A DNA stretch of 44,162 nt from DYGT01 sp964607795. GTDB lineage: Bacteria; Patescibacteriota; Microgenomatia; UBA8517. The translations under genes were made by a program, and so were the position numbers. Below the pieces are notes generated by a model. That model was not told the origin of the DNA and made no database searches. It worked only from the letters and a program-made list of their open reading frames with translations. Each line of letters opens with the position of its first letter. Positions within the stretch are counted from its first letter, which is position 1. Location: the NCBI GenBank assembly GCA_964607795.1, contig CAZSLA010000004.1, positions 1 to 44,162 on the forward strand. Reading direction: 5' to 3'. Below are positions 7,699 through 17,013 of this stretch, piece by piece.

Positions 7699-9786
7699 AT
7701 GGAAAAGCACTATAATCACGCCAGCCACGAGGCACAAATTTATGGAATGTGGGAAAAATCGGGCGCCTTCACCCCAAACGTAGGGAGAAAAAAACAGCCT
7801 TTTTGCATTATCATGCCCCCACCCAACGCCAATGAAGATTTGCACATCGGCCACGCCCGCTTTGTGGCGATTGAAGACATACTCATTCGCCATGCCCGCA
7901 TGAAAGGTTTTAACGCCTTGTGGTTGCCTGGAGCAGATCATGCTGGCATTGAAACTCAGTTTGTTTTTGAAAAAAAATTAAAAGAACAAGGAAAAAGCCG
8001 TTTTGATTACAAACGCGAGGATTTATATAAAATGCTTTGGAATTATGTACATAAATATAAAAACAGCATGTACGACCAGCTAAAAAGGTTGGGGGCTTCC
8101 TGCGACTGGAGCAGAGAAAAATTTACCCTGGACCCCGAAATTATAACCATCGTAAAACAAACTTTTAAATCTTTATACGACGAAGGCATGATTTACAGGG
8201 GCGAGCAGTTGGTTAATTTTTGTCCTAATTGTGGAACTTCATTTTCAGAATTAGAAATAGAATATGTAGAGCGCGATGACTTTATGTATTATCTTGACTA
8301 CGGCATAGTTAAAATAGCAACCACAAGGCCTGAAACCATTTTTGCAGACGTTGCGATAGCGGTTAACCCTCAAGACAGCAGATATAAAAAACTGGAAAGC
8401 AAAAAGGCCACTATTCCTCTAACCAACAGGCAAATCCCGATAATTATAGACTCGGCGGTTGATAAGGAATTGGGCACCGGGGCTTTAAAAGTAACTCCTG
8501 CGCACAACATGATTGATTTTGAAATAGGAAAAAGACACAAGCTTCCTACACTTTCCGTTATAGACAGCGAAGGCAAAATGATAAACACTCCACCAGAATA
8601 CGTGGGAATGCAAGCCGCAAAAGCGCGCGAAGAAGTTGTTTCAAAACTAAAAATTGAGGGTTTGCTTTTAAAAGAAATACCAATCCGCCACTCGGTAGCA
8701 ACGTGTTATAAGTGCAAAAAAACAATTGAACCCTTAATTTCAAAGCAGTGGTTCATAAAAGTTAGACCTCTTACAAAAGAGGCACTTTTAGCTATACGAA
8801 AAAAACAAATTAAGTTTGCTAAAGATAAATATAAAAAAATTGCCATTCATTGGCTTAAAAACTTAAATGATTGGAATATTAGCCGCCAAATAGTCTGGGG
8901 CATCCAAATACCTGCTTGGAGATGCGATAAGTGTATGGAGTGGATTGTAACAGCCGGGGAAACTCCGGATAAATGTCCTAAATGTGATAGCAAATCTCTT
9001 ACTCAGGAAACAGATACGTTTGATACGTGGTTTAGCTCAGCACAGTGGCCTTATGCATCTTTGATGGCAAATGATAAAAAATTTTTTGACTACTTCTACC
9101 CCACCTCTGTTATGGAAACCGCTTATGATATTTTGCCTTTTTGGGTTATCCGCATGATAATGCTTGGTTTATATAAAACCAAACATGTGCCTTTTAATAA
9201 TGTACTTATCCACGGCCTTGTGCGAGACAAAAACGGCCAAAAAATTAGCAAATCAAAAGGTAATGTTATAAACCCTTTGGTCATGGTAGACAAATACGGG
9301 GCAGATGCGCTTCGTATGGGATTAATATGGGGAGCACTGGTCGAAAATGACATTTCTCTTTCTGAAGAAAACATTCGCGGACAAAGAAATTTTTGCAACA
9401 AACTTTGGAATGTTGCGCGCTATATTTCTATGGAACAAAAACACCTAACGCTTATGGTCCGAGCTCCACGCTCAAACAACGATCAAGACCACAAAATTAT
9501 TAAAACTCTACGAGAAACAAGTAAAAAAATAAACAAGGCAGTAAATAAATACCGCCTCAACGAAGCCGCTGAAACGCTGTATAATTTTATCTGGTATGAC
9601 TTTGCCAATGATTATCTGGAATCAACAAAGTCTCGACGCTGCGATGCTCAGCCTACTTTGGAATACGTCCTTTCCGAGTCTCTAAAAATGGCCCACCCTT
9701 TTATGCCTTTTATCAGTGAGGCCATTTGGCAACAGCTCTATGGCACGCCCACCAAGCCTCTTATTGCCCAAACTTGGCCATCATGA
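7699..9786 (+). CDS. valS: Valyl-tRNA synthetase (compact)
   Basis: 695 residues from ATG 7699 (MEKHYNHASHEAQIYGMWEK); longer in-frame starts overlap tsaD and lack homology. Class I signatures are LHIGHARF at 49-52 and KISKSKGN at 515-519. ValRS rather than IleRS is indicated by GALKVTPAHNMIDFEIGKRH, ATCYKCKKTIEPLISKQWF, ISRQIVWGIQIPAW and DTFDTWFSSAQWPYASL. The editing domain is present (TTRPETIFADVAIAVNP). Several CxxC pairs (CPNCG, CYKC, CDKC, CPKC) suggest zinc knuckles. It is much shorter than the E. coli enzyme (951 residues): the anticodon-binding part is trimmed and the C-terminal coiled-coil arm is missing. From about 8150 on, the gene looks visibly more AT-rich than tsaD. The stop overlaps the next start as ATGA. 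Confidence 0.95.
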   Translation: MEKHYNHASHEAQIYGMWEKSGAFTPNVGRKKQPFCIIMPPPNANEDLHIGHARFVAIEDILIRHARMKGFNALWLPGADHAGIETQFVFEKKLKEQGKSRFDYKREDLYKMLWNYVHKYKNSMYDQLKRLGASCDWSREKFTLDPEIITIVKQTFKSLYDEGMIYRGEQLVNFCPNCGTSFSELEIEYVERDDFMYYLDYGIVKIATTRPETIFADVAIAVNPQDSRYKKLESKKATIPLTNRQIPIIIDSAVDKELGTGALKVTPAHNMIDFEIGKRHKLPTLSVIDSEGKMINTPPEYVGMQAAKAREEVVSKLKIEGLLLKEIPIRHSVATCYKCKKTIEPLISKQWFIKVRPLTKEALLAIRKKQIKFAKDKYKKIAIHWLKNLNDWNISRQIVWGIQIPAWRCDKCMEWIVTAGETPDKCPKCDSKSLTQETDTFDTWFSSAQWPYASLMANDKKFFDYFYPTSVMETAYDILPFWVIRMIMLGLYKTKHVPFNNVLIHGLVRDKNGQKISKSKGNVINPLVMVDKYGADALRMGLIWGALVENDISLSEENIRGQRNFCNKLWNVARYISMEQKHLTLMVRAPRSNNDQDHKIIKTLRETSKKINKAVNKYRLNEAAETLYNFIWYDFANDYLESTKSRRCDAQPTLEYVLSESLKMAHPFMPFISEAIWQQLYGTPTKPLIAQTWPS

Positions 9787-10112
9787 CATTCATAGCTGCC
9801 CTAAAATGCTTAGCCAAGCCCTTGTTGATCGGCTTTATTATTGCCTTAAGCCTGTTCAACATTTACTCTATTCACCTCACCAAAATGAAACAGACCCGTG
9901 CCCAAGAGGTGTTAAAACACCAGGAAGTTAATTTCTGGAACGAAGTTATCAAACAAAACGGTCATTTCCGCGATGCATACCTAGCCCTTGCCGGCTATTA
10001 TCAAAAGCTGGGAAGGAATGAGATTGCCAAAATATATTTGAAAAAAGCGCACGCGATCGACCCAAATAGCGAAAAGGTCAAAGGTGCTTACTTGGAGTCT
10101 TCTTCCTTTTGA
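9783..10112 (+). CDS. Small TPR-like membrane-anchored protein
   Basis: 109 residues, starting at the ATG that overlaps the valS stop (ATGA at 9783-9786), so translation is probably coupled. Residues about 4-27 form one transmembrane helix (CLAKPLLIGFIIALSLFNIY). The rest matches the tetratricopeptide pattern: FRDAYLALAGYYQKLGRNEI then AKIYLKKAHAIDPNSEKV, about one and a half repeats. It is likely a small scaffold facing the cell surface; no partner can be named. Its 3' end overlaps the convergent rplY by 25 bp (10088-10112). Confidence 0.7.
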   Translation: MTFIAALKCLAKPLLIGFIIALSLFNIYSIHLTKMKQTRAQEVLKHQEVNFWNEVIKQNGHFRDAYLALAGYYQKLGRNEIAKIYLKKAHAIDPNSEKVKGAYLESSSF

Positions 10113-10777
10113 GCCTCTGGTTCTTTTTTCTCCTCACCGGCCCCACCTTCATCCGGCTCTTTTTCTTCTCCGATAATTTCCACTTCCGCAGGTGTGGCCA
10201 CCTCTGGCTCTTCATCTTCCTCTTGTGGAGGTACGACCTTGGCAACTATCTGCTCACTTTCACCCTCAACTTCGATCTTTGTTTTATCGTATATCAGATT
10301 ATTGAGAGTCAAAGCATCGTCCACTTTTTCTAATTTAGTAACATCAAGCTGAAATTCATCCGGTAAATCCATGGGCAAAGCTTCAACGTACACTTCCAAA
10401 AGCTGCTGAATGACGGTGCCTTCGCCATTCTTCTCGGCCGGGGCCTCGCCCGCCAAAACTATAGGCACCGTGGCCCGCACTTTTTCTTTCAAATTAACTT
10501 GTTTAAAATCCACATGCGTAGGCTCATTGGTAACAGGATGAATCTGGATATTAGCGATCAGGGCGGGATGTGCTTTGTCCCCAAGTATAAGCTCCACAAT
10601 CCCAGTCTCCCCAACTTTTTTATAAAGCCCGTTAAACTCCTTTAAACCGATTTGGATGTTTTGCGATTTCAAACCTTTGCCATACAAATTTGCCGGCAGG
10701 ATACCCTGAGCTCGAAGTTTCTTTACCTTACGGCCGACGAGAACTCGGTTATCAATGGTGATTTTTTGCGTGTCCAT
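10088..10777 (-). CDS. rplY: Large ribosomal subunit protein bL25, long (CTC/TL5) form
   Basis: 229 residues. The N-terminal 90 residues form the 5S rRNA-binding L25 domain (VLVGRKVKKLRAQGILPANL then HPALIANIQIHPVTNEPTHV). Residues about 95-185 are the TL5-type beta domain (VRATVPIVLAGEAPAEKNGE, LEVYVEALPMDLPDEFQLDV). The last 45 residues are a Glu/Lys/Pro-rich acidic tail. It belongs in the central protuberance of the 50S subunit, next to 5S rRNA. The start codon directly abuts the stop of the DUF4012 gene (10778), so the two are one transcript. The 3' end overlaps a plus-strand gene by 25 bp. Confidence 0.95.
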   Translation of the reverse strand: MDTQKITIDNRVLVGRKVKKLRAQGILPANLYGKGLKSQNIQIGLKEFNGLYKKVGETGIVELILGDKAHPALIANIQIHPVTNEPTHVDFKQVNLKEKVRATVPIVLAGEAPAEKNGEGTVIQQLLEVYVEALPMDLPDEFQLDVTKLEKVDDALTLNNLIYDKTKIEVEGESEQIVAKVVPPQEEDEEPEVATPAEVEIIGEEKEPDEGGAGEEKKEPEAQKEEDSK

Positions 10778-13336
10778 TTAGTTGGTTATTAAATACAGCT
10801 CGATGTCGCCATCAAGAGCCGTATTATAATGAAAATTAGTGCCCTCAGTCAAGGAACCTTTGTCATTCGCGGCTTTCAAAGGCATTTCACTCGTAATAAT
10901 TATTTCAAAAGGGTAAGCCAAAACTCCGGACTGCTTGCGCCAAAAGAATTTATATCTATTGATGTCAACTTCGGGCTTCGGCACACTCCAACTATAGCTC
11001 AGCATGACTTCTTCTTGGGGATCAACCGTTACTAACACTCCAGCTTCCAGCCAGCCACCGACGTTTTTGGTTATTTCAGGAAACATCTCTTTACTCCCGC
11101 TTCCCCTTTGGATATTTACTTTGTCAAACTGGGCGCCCTCATCCGCCAAAAGCCGCACATAGGCTTTATAGCCAAACTCCGGCACCTGACCCACGGCTTT
11201 TGATTCATTAGACAAAACTACTCGATACTGATAATCAACCCTGTCGCTTCCAATTGTTACATTAAGTTGTGCCCGCCTGGCGATATTGATGTTGGCTTTG
11301 TTCACTCCCATGTTGTCTTCCACCAGGCCGCCCCACAGACTCAGACACCTGCTTTGCAAGCACACGGGCTTTAACTCACCGCTCCAGCCTAAGGCGCCTG
11401 CCATATGCTTAAGCTGCGGCGCATGAAGAAACAGCTGAATATCACGCGCTTGAAAATGGCTTGCTATATTTTTGACCAAGGCCAGGTAATCCCTTTGATC
11501 AAGGTTAGTGAGTGACGCCAAAATCTCATTGGTTAAAGCCGTCAGATAGTGCGCTTTTTTGCGCGAACCGGGGAAAAAATCCTCTTCCACTTCAAATTGG
11601 ATTTTTTGATAAAAATTGTCCGCCGTGACCGTATCAAAAAAGTCGGTAATTTCTATGGAGCCCGTAGTATTCAAATAAGTACGCAGGACCTCCAAATTAA
11701 TGCCCACCACCCCATCCACCTGCCGGTTCAAGGATTTGTCCAAAAACCATTCAGCTTTTTGTGCTGAAGAAACAAAGTCCGGGTCCCAATTGGAGTCGCG
11801 CATATACCAGGTGGCTTCGCCCAAATATTTTTCAATCGGCTCTGGTGGGGCCACAAAGCCTTTAAGCTGACCATCGGCAGAATAAACGTCAAAAACATTG
11901 GTGTCGATTAATTTGCCATGTTCAAAAGTTACAAGTGCAAACGAGCCAATAAAGCCTCCTGTGGCGCGAAGCTCCATGTTGTTTTGGAGTAACACCAAAT
12001 AAGTTTTGGGGGCGTGAATCCCCAAAATCTCATCCATATCACGAGCAAGCTCGCGCATAGCATAAACATATTTCAGGCTTTCCCCCAGATCCAAGTCCTT
12101 GGATACAAGCCCGGAAAAAAGCGCCTCCTGATTTTTATATTGGCCTTGGGCAAACATGCTTTGCTTGTACAATCCATCCACCTGCAAAAAAAACTTATCT
12201 GCTGCTAGCTCAAAATCATAATTTTTGCCGGATAAAACATGTTCCACAAGCGTATTGCCACTCACTATAACTTCTATAGCCCTTGTACCCACTCCCGCTC
12301 CTTTGGCAAACAAAATACCGGCATCGTAGGCAGAGCGCGAAACTGTTTGTATGCCAGGTATTGCCATACTCATAGCAAAAAAATCCGAGGACAGCCGAGC
12401 ACTTATATTCGCCACTGAAAAAAACATTTTGGCGCCGGTAAAATTTGCTTTTTCCACAGACTTAGCACCCACATACAAACTTGCACCGGAAAAAGTGAGG
12501 GCCACAAAAGGCGTTATTATAAGCCACAACAAAACCATGCCGACAATAAAAATTTTTTTGTAGATCTTGGGACATGACCGTGGTGACACTTGTTTGTGCT
12601 TTGTATTTTTCACTGCTGTAGGAGCGTCAACTTTGAGCTCAATCTTCGCAAGCTTTGCAGGAAACTGCACAGACCTGGCTTGGGGCTTGGCACTTTTCAT
12701 GGCCTGTGCAAGCTTGCTCATAGCATCCTCGTCCAAAGGCGAACTTAATAAATGCGGCACGGCAAATATTACCTGGTCTGACCTTTTTGGAGTGCGGTTT
12801 GTTGGAATGCCGGACTCTAGGCCTTGTAGACGCGCGGCAAAAGCCTCTTCCGTAGTTTTTGTGGCCAAGGCCACGTCCTGACCATGGGCATAGGTGAAAA
12901 GCTCACGCACCACAAACTCACAGGCCTGGTTAATAGCCAGGGGGTAAAAAACCGTGGCCGGCGATATGTTAAGAGAACCCCCGGTAGTCATTTCCAAAAA
13001 ACGCGAGTTGGCTAAAAAATTTAAGTCGCTGCCGTAGATGTCACCCACATAAATAGTTTTAATAATCGCAGGGGTATCCATAGTCAGGAGTTTCTGGATG
13101 TCTTGTTCTTTGGGAATTTGGTCATCAATCAAAGAAAAAACAAAAAGTACCTTTCCGGCTAGTTTGGGTACTAATTTATTCCAATGGAAAGCCTTAGGCT
13201 GTAAATGCACAATCACGTTGTAATAACTGCCAGAACTAGCATTCACATAAACCACAAATCCTTTGGCTTCAAAAATGGTTTTGAGTTTTTCTAGAAAAAA
13301 ATTCTCGTCGCCGTAAAGCGTAATGGTGGGGCGCAT
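10778..13336 (-). CDS. DUF4012 domain membrane protein
   Basis: 852 residues. Residues 1-160 are a degenerate Rossmann-like domain (KTIYVGDIYGSDLNFLANSR resembles part of an extended SDR/epimerase fold, without a clear G-x-x-G-x-x-G). Residues 160-260 are a basic linker, and 262-283 form a single transmembrane helix (IFIVGMVLLWLIITPFVALT). The DUF4012 core starts near 435 with YLVLLQNNMELRATGGFIGS, followed by QVDGVVGINLEVLRTYL. The C-terminal 200 residues are beta-rich. DUF4012 proteins are common in CPR bacteria and some Actinobacteria; their function is not established, with envelope glycan assembly suggested by context elsewhere. Upstream TAGGAGAAG before the ATG is a Shine-Dalgarno-like site. 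It is followed without a gap by rplY. Confidence 0.85.
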   Translation of the reverse strand: MRPTITLYGDENFFLEKLKTIFEAKGFVVYVNASSGSYYNVIVHLQPKAFHWNKLVPKLAGKVLFVFSLIDDQIPKEQDIQKLLTMDTPAIIKTIYVGDIYGSDLNFLANSRFLEMTTGGSLNISPATVFYPLAINQACEFVVRELFTYAHGQDVALATKTTEEAFAARLQGLESGIPTNRTPKRSDQVIFAVPHLLSSPLDEDAMSKLAQAMKSAKPQARSVQFPAKLAKIELKVDAPTAVKNTKHKQVSPRSCPKIYKKIFIVGMVLLWLIITPFVALTFSGASLYVGAKSVEKANFTGAKMFFSVANISARLSSDFFAMSMAIPGIQTVSRSAYDAGILFAKGAGVGTRAIEVIVSGNTLVEHVLSGKNYDFELAADKFFLQVDGLYKQSMFAQGQYKNQEALFSGLVSKDLDLGESLKYVYAMRELARDMDEILGIHAPKTYLVLLQNNMELRATGGFIGSFALVTFEHGKLIDTNVFDVYSADGQLKGFVAPPEPIEKYLGEATWYMRDSNWDPDFVSSAQKAEWFLDKSLNRQVDGVVGINLEVLRTYLNTTGSIEITDFFDTVTADNFYQKIQFEVEEDFFPGSRKKAHYLTALTNEILASLTNLDQRDYLALVKNIASHFQARDIQLFLHAPQLKHMAGALGWSGELKPVCLQSRCLSLWGGLVEDNMGVNKANINIARRAQLNVTIGSDRVDYQYRVVLSNESKAVGQVPEFGYKAYVRLLADEGAQFDKVNIQRGSGSKEMFPEITKNVGGWLEAGVLVTVDPQEEVMLSYSWSVPKPEVDINRYKFFWRKQSGVLAYPFEIIITSEMPLKAANDKGSLTEGTNFHYNTALDGDIELYLITN

Positions 13337-13452
13337 CTTCTCCTAATCTTACATGCTCAGGGAAATTCTCTCAAGACTCCCCCAGACATGTGAAACTGAG
13401 GCAAATAATTTTGCGCACAGCCTCAACACTTCATTTCATTAAAGTGGTCAAA

Positions 13453-13893
13453 CTAGGATAAACGTGAAGAACTTTTGTTTTTCATCAAGCTATCAAGAAC
13501 CTGGTTGGCAAGTTCATCCGGCCGCTTATTATACATACGCCGGACATGGTGATAAAAAACAGGAAACAACAAGCTTTTTTCCAGCTGTTTTATTTTTAAA
13601 ACTAAAGGAATAAGAAGCGGGCTTTTGATTTGGTATTCGCCATTTAGCTGTTTGGTAACAAGCTCTGAATCAAAATAAAAATCCACCTTGGCAATATAAT
13701 AATCCCGAGAAAAAGAAATCAGCCAGTCATAAGCCATGACTGCAGCTTTGTATTCGGCAACGTTATTGGTGGTGATGCCGACATACTCTGCATTTTCATA
13801 CAAAAGTTTGTCGCCCGCGTAGGCGCAAAAGGCAGTAGCCGCCGGTCCAGGGTTGCCGCGCGAAGCTCCATCACAATGAATAACAATTTGCAT
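13453..13893 (-). CDS. rnhA: Ribonuclease H (RNase HI-like)
   Basis: 146 residues from the ATG at 13893; the upstream extension overlaps the previous gene and has no homology. All four RNase H carboxylates are visible: D8 (HCDGASRGNPGP), E47 (NNVAEYKAAV), D75 (FYFDSELVTKQL) and D126 (NKRPDELANQ). RNase HI cleaves the RNA strand of RNA/DNA hybrids, so a role in removing primers or R-loops is expected; its place near the replication origin may be coincidental. The HxxN/HARRMYNKRPDELAN-like end resembles the short archaeal/bacterial RNase H subgroup (YpdQ/RnhB-unrelated, ribonuclease-HI-like). It follows the O-antigen-ligase-like gene by 5 nt. The 116 bp downstream to 13337 hold no gene and no clear terminator. 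Confidence 0.88.
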   Translation of the reverse strand: MQIVIHCDGASRGNPGPAATAFCAYAGDKLLYENAEYVGITTNNVAEYKAAVMAYDWLISFSRDYYIAKVDFYFDSELVTKQLNGEYQIKSPLLIPLVLKIKQLEKSLLFPVFYHHVRRMYNKRPDELANQVLDSLMKNKSSSRLS

Positions 13894-13898
13894 ACAAG

Positions 13899-15146
13899 CT
13901 ATTTTAAAGCCTTTTGACTTTTTTTGCGAGATGGATTTAGCGCAAAAAACATTGCTAAAACGAGCACCAAAAAAAACTGGCTCTGTGGAAGGGTCAACCA
14001 ATAGTGGTCCCACAGGCCGGTAAGCAAAATGCTTGCCAAAGAAAATGCCAGGGGCGAATCTAAACGGATTTGCCCTAAGCGTTTAAACAACAAAACAAAA
14101 ACTAACATGGACCCCACAAAACCGGTTTCACTGCTTAAAAGCAGAAAAATATTGTGAACGGGCTGAAGCCAATAGCTAGCTTCGGGCGTGATTAAAGCAT
14201 GGAGCTTTTGATAATAAACAAAAAGCCCACTGACAAAATTACCAAGGCCCGCGCCAAAAAAAAGGTTATCCTTCAGCATGTGCAGGCTTATCAAAGCCAG
14301 GGCATAGCGCCTGCTGATGCCTGGCCCCAGGCCTGAAAACAAAGCCAGAAAAAGGGGAGTGAGAAAAGAGGCAACAACCACAGCCATGAACAAGTAACTC
14401 AAACGCACTTTATTTTTGGTCAAGTAAAGAATAAGAAGAATTGCTCCTGCCAACAAAGCATTGTGCGAGAGTGAAAAAATAAGCATCAGGCAAGCCATGA
14501 GAACCGTTAAATATTTAAACCACCCCTTTGGCAAAGCCAGGAAAAAGGGGATAGCGCTCACACAAAAACCAGCCAAAGCATTAGGGTGGGGAAAAAAAGC
14601 ATAAGGCCTCAAATAGTCTTTGCCCAAAAAAGTAAATCTGGCAATGCCCGGGGCGCTTGCCAAAAAGCGCCGCTCGCCCCACAAATAAAATAGGTAGCTA
14701 CCCGATCTCTGCTGTAGCAGCTGAAGGCAAAAGGAAACAAAGACCACGAGTGTCGATAAACCACAAACAAAGCCAACTTGTTTTATGGATACTTTTTGCA
14801 AATAAACATAAAGCCCAAAAACCAAAAACTTAAAAAAAGTAAACCATTTATAAAGCGTCAAAAAGCAACTCGCGCTAAAAATAATATTAACAAAACCAAA
14901 CAAAATTAATAATTTAAAAACTTGCTTGTGAGTCTTTAAAAAAAACCAAAAGCGTTGTCTCAGGGCTTGGTCTAAAATCACGGCAACAAAAAGCAAGGCG
15001 ATCAAAATGTCAGTAAAATAGAGCGTGGGGGAGAGATAATCAATGCGTATCCCCCGGACATATGCCCACTGGGGCCACAAATGATAACCAAGCTGGGAAG
15101 GAAAAAAAAACAAAAGAAGCAAAAATATTGGCTTGTGGAATTTCAC
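13899..15146 (-). CDS. O-antigen ligase-like polytopic membrane protein
   Basis: 415 residues with about ten to twelve hydrophobic segments. Segments typical of the O-antigen ligase/polymerase family (Wzy/WaaL, PF04932) are RPYAFFPHPNALAGF, SLSHNALLAG, FGAGLGNF and QPVHNIFLLLSSETGFVGS. It would join or polymerise a lipid-linked glycan on the outer side of the membrane; ligase versus polymerase cannot be decided. The start is GTG: its GTGA overlaps the jag stop codon (15143-15146), so translation coupling to jag is likely. No other glycan genes flank it, so the attachment to the rpmH-jag cluster is notable. Confidence 0.8.
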   Translation of the reverse strand: MKFHKPIFLLLLFFFPSQLGYHLWPQWAYVRGIRIDYLSPTLYFTDILIALLFVAVILDQALRQRFWFFLKTHKQVFKLLILFGFVNIIFSASCFLTLYKWFTFFKFLVFGLYVYLQKVSIKQVGFVCGLSTLVVFVSFCLQLLQQRSGSYLFYLWGERRFLASAPGIARFTFLGKDYLRPYAFFPHPNALAGFCVSAIPFFLALPKGWFKYLTVLMACLMLIFSLSHNALLAGAILLILYLTKNKVRLSYLFMAVVVASFLTPLFLALFSGLGPGISRRYALALISLHMLKDNLFFGAGLGNFVSGLFVYYQKLHALITPEASYWLQPVHNIFLLLSSETGFVGSMLVFVLLFKRLGQIRLDSPLAFSLASILLTGLWDHYWLTLPQSQFFLVLVLAMFFALNPSRKKSQKALK

Positions 15147-15616
15147 TTTTTGGCGCTTATTATGAGATGGCGTTCCAGACCTTCACCCTGGGATTCAGAA
15201 ACCACGTCCTCACGCTTGGCTATGGCTATGTGGATGACCCTGCGCTGCGACGGGCTTAGGTTATACAAATACTGCGGCTCATGTGTGGCCAAAGCACGCT
15301 CCGCTGCCTGACCGGCAAGGTCTTCAAGATAATCCTCGTGCCGGCCGCGCCAGTTACCAATATCAAGCCGCACAGGCAGCCATTCGCCCGTTTGTTGACG
15401 AAGGCTTAAAGCCAAAAAGGATTGAATAGCATTAAGAGTAGAGCCGCGCGCGCCAATCAGAAGCCCGGACTCAGAGACTTCGGTCATATCCACATTAACC
15501 ACCAAGCTGCCGTCGGCTTCCTCTACCTTGGTTGCAAAGTCCGCATTGATCGTGAGAAGCTCAAGCAAGCGCTCCAGGATTTTGGTGGTTTGGGTTTCAA
15601 TTTTTTTCTGATCCAT
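15143..15616 (-). CDS. jag: Jag/KhpB RNA-binding protein (KH-R3H)
   Basis: 157 residues. It has a KH domain with the GxxG loop in SGLLIGARGSTLNAIQ, then an R3H domain (NLSPSQRRVIHIAIA, with R-x3-H). The N-terminal Jag_N domain of longer homologues is missing. Jag/KhpB/EloR binds RNA together with KhpA and, in Firmicutes, affects cell elongation and membrane protein insertion. Its place directly after yidC (2 nt gap) is the classical arrangement. The stop codon overlaps the GTG start of the next gene. Confidence 0.93.
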   Translation of the reverse strand: MDQKKIETQTTKILERLLELLTINADFATKVEEADGSLVVNVDMTEVSESGLLIGARGSTLNAIQSFLALSLRQQTGEWLPVRLDIGNWRGRHEDYLEDLAGQAAERALATHEPQYLYNLSPSQRRVIHIAIAKREDVVSESQGEGLERHLIISAKK

Positions 15617-15618
15617 GA

Positions 15619-16437
15619 TTAACCACGTAATTGTAGCAAACCCAAGCGCTTAATTAAAGGGGTGAGCCCGCCCCAACCCTGGGAGCGGTACTGTTGAACA
15701 AACTGAAAGACGGAAAAAGTCATCCAATAAAGCGCAAGACCCGAAGGAAAATTTAGACCGATCAAAAGCGTCATTAAAGGAAAAGTGTAAATCATGGATG
15801 ACTGCAGAGCCACCTGCATATCGTCTTTTGCATCCTTGGTTTTTCCAACCAGTTTTTTTTCTTCTGCCAGATAAGGCATAGAAAGCTTGGCCGACAAAAA
15901 TTGTACCAAGGCCGCCAAAAGTAAAATCGGCCCAGGCAAAGGGAAGGGCATACCCGCAAGGTTAAATTTATCCGGCTCGGAAACGTCTAAATACAAAAAG
16001 TGGGTATCGATTTTGGCACCCTCCTGAAATTGTAAAGTCTGGTAAAGGCGCTCGTTAAATTTTGCGGTCACGTCCTCCCCCGGAACTAAAATGGAAGTAA
16101 ACACGCGAAATAAAGCAATCAAAACCACAATTTGCAGTAAATATGGCAAACAACCGGCACCGGGATTGATACCCTTGTCGCGAAAAAAATCTGCCTGCGC
16201 GCGCCTGAGTTTCATAGGATCATCCTTGTACTTCTTTTTTAATTTATCAATATCTTTTTGGTAATCCTTCATCTTTTTCATGGATTCCATATAAGGCCGC
16301 GTCAAAGGTGTCAGAATCAGGCGCAGAACAATGGTAAAGACAATAATCCCAATACCCATATTGCCCCCTGTTAAATGATAAAATAAAGCTAGGCCATTAA
16401 CTAAAGGTGCGATTAAAAGTGTATTAATAATTTCCAT
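15619..16437 (-). CDS. yidC: Membrane protein insertase YidC/Oxa1
   Basis: 272 residues, the short Gram-positive-like form without the large periplasmic domain. The hydrophilic groove arginine is in VFTIVLRLILTPLTRPY. A basic cytoplasmic hairpin follows (MKKMKDYQKDIDKLKKKYKD), then GCLPYLLQIVVLIALFRVF and the C-terminal LNFPSGLALYWMTFSVFQF, which are family signatures. No SPaseII lipobox is seen at the N-terminus. It inserts proteins in the cytoplasmic membrane alone or with SecYEG, and is a likely partner for the many small pilin-like membrane proteins encoded later in the window. It lies between yidD (9 nt upstream) and jag. Confidence 0.96.
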   Translation of the reverse strand: MEIINTLLIAPLVNGLALFYHLTGGNMGIGIIVFTIVLRLILTPLTRPYMESMKKMKDYQKDIDKLKKKYKDDPMKLRRAQADFFRDKGINPGAGCLPYLLQIVVLIALFRVFTSILVPGEDVTAKFNERLYQTLQFQEGAKIDTHFLYLDVSEPDKFNLAGMPFPLPGPILLLAALVQFLSAKLSMPYLAEEKKLVGKTKDAKDDMQVALQSSMIYTFPLMTLLIGLNFPSGLALYWMTFSVFQFVQQYRSQGWGGLTPLIKRLGLLQLRG

Positions 16438-16446
16438 ATTGTATTT

Positions 16447-16662
16447 TTACGGCACCGGATCAAAGCCGCCTTTGGCAAATGGATGGCAGCGACCAATCCG
16501 TCTGCCAGCCAAAAGCCCGCCTTTCAGAATACCATGTTTGTGGATTGCACTGCACGCATAATCAGAGCAGGTGGGCTCATATCTACAGCCACGGCCAAAG
16601 ATCAAAACCAAAAAGGGGGAGATGGTTGCTTTATAAATTTTTAACATAGGCGCTTTCAACAT
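16447..16662 (-). CDS. yidD: Membrane protein insertion efficiency factor YidD
   Basis: 71 residues from the ATG at 16662, 5 nt after the rnpA stop; a start at 16647 (MLKIYKATISPF) is also possible. The family signature GRGCRYEPTCSDYACSAI is intact, followed by KGGLLAGRRIGRCHPFAKGG and the usual FDPVP end. YidD is a small amphipathic membrane-associated protein that supports YidC-dependent insertion. Its place between rnpA and yidC is canonical. Confidence 0.95.
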   Translation of the reverse strand: MLKAPMLKIYKATISPFLVLIFGRGCRYEPTCSDYACSAIHKHGILKGGLLAGRRIGRCHPFAKGGFDPVP

Positions 16663-16667
16663 AAGCC

Positions 16668-17012
16668 TTATTTGTAAAGTCCGCACGCAGCCAAAGCCTC
16701 GGTCAACTCAGTAATTATGTCCGCGGTATATACCTGAGCGATTGAGGGGAAAGCTACCACCACACAATCACATGTGCCGTTTAGACAGTAGAGATTTCGT
16801 CGGATGCCTTCGCGGATCGCGCGCTTAGTCCTGTTGCGCAGGCTCGCATGAGGGCTTATGTCTTTGTTGACAATAATGCCAAAGCGGCAATCCTTTTGAC
16901 CTTCCTTAAAAAGGTACTGGATTAAGAAGTTTTTGCTTTTGTATCTTTTGCCTTTATTTTTTACAACTAAAAAATCTTTCTCATTCTTTAGGCGGTTTTT
17001 TCCGGGTAGCAT
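16668..17012 (-). CDS. rnpA: Ribonuclease P protein component
   Basis: 114 residues from the ATG at 17012 (MLPGKNRLKNEKDF); an in-frame TTG at 17024 lies over the rpmH end and is less likely. The RNR motif is clear: LRNRTKRAIREGIRRN. The N-terminal N-R-L-K-x-x-x-D-F pattern and the FGIIVNKDI strand are also typical. It assists the RNase P RNA (rnpB, not in this window) in 5' maturation of tRNAs and of the tmRNA found at 41558-41930. The gene begins 1 nt after the rpmH stop. Confidence 0.95.
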   Translation of the reverse strand: MLPGKNRLKNEKDFLVVKNKGKRYKSKNFLIQYLFKEGQKDCRFGIIVNKDISPHASLRNRTKRAIREGIRRNLYCLNGTCDCVVVAFPSIAQVYTADIITELTEALAACGLYK

Positions 17013-17013
17013 G

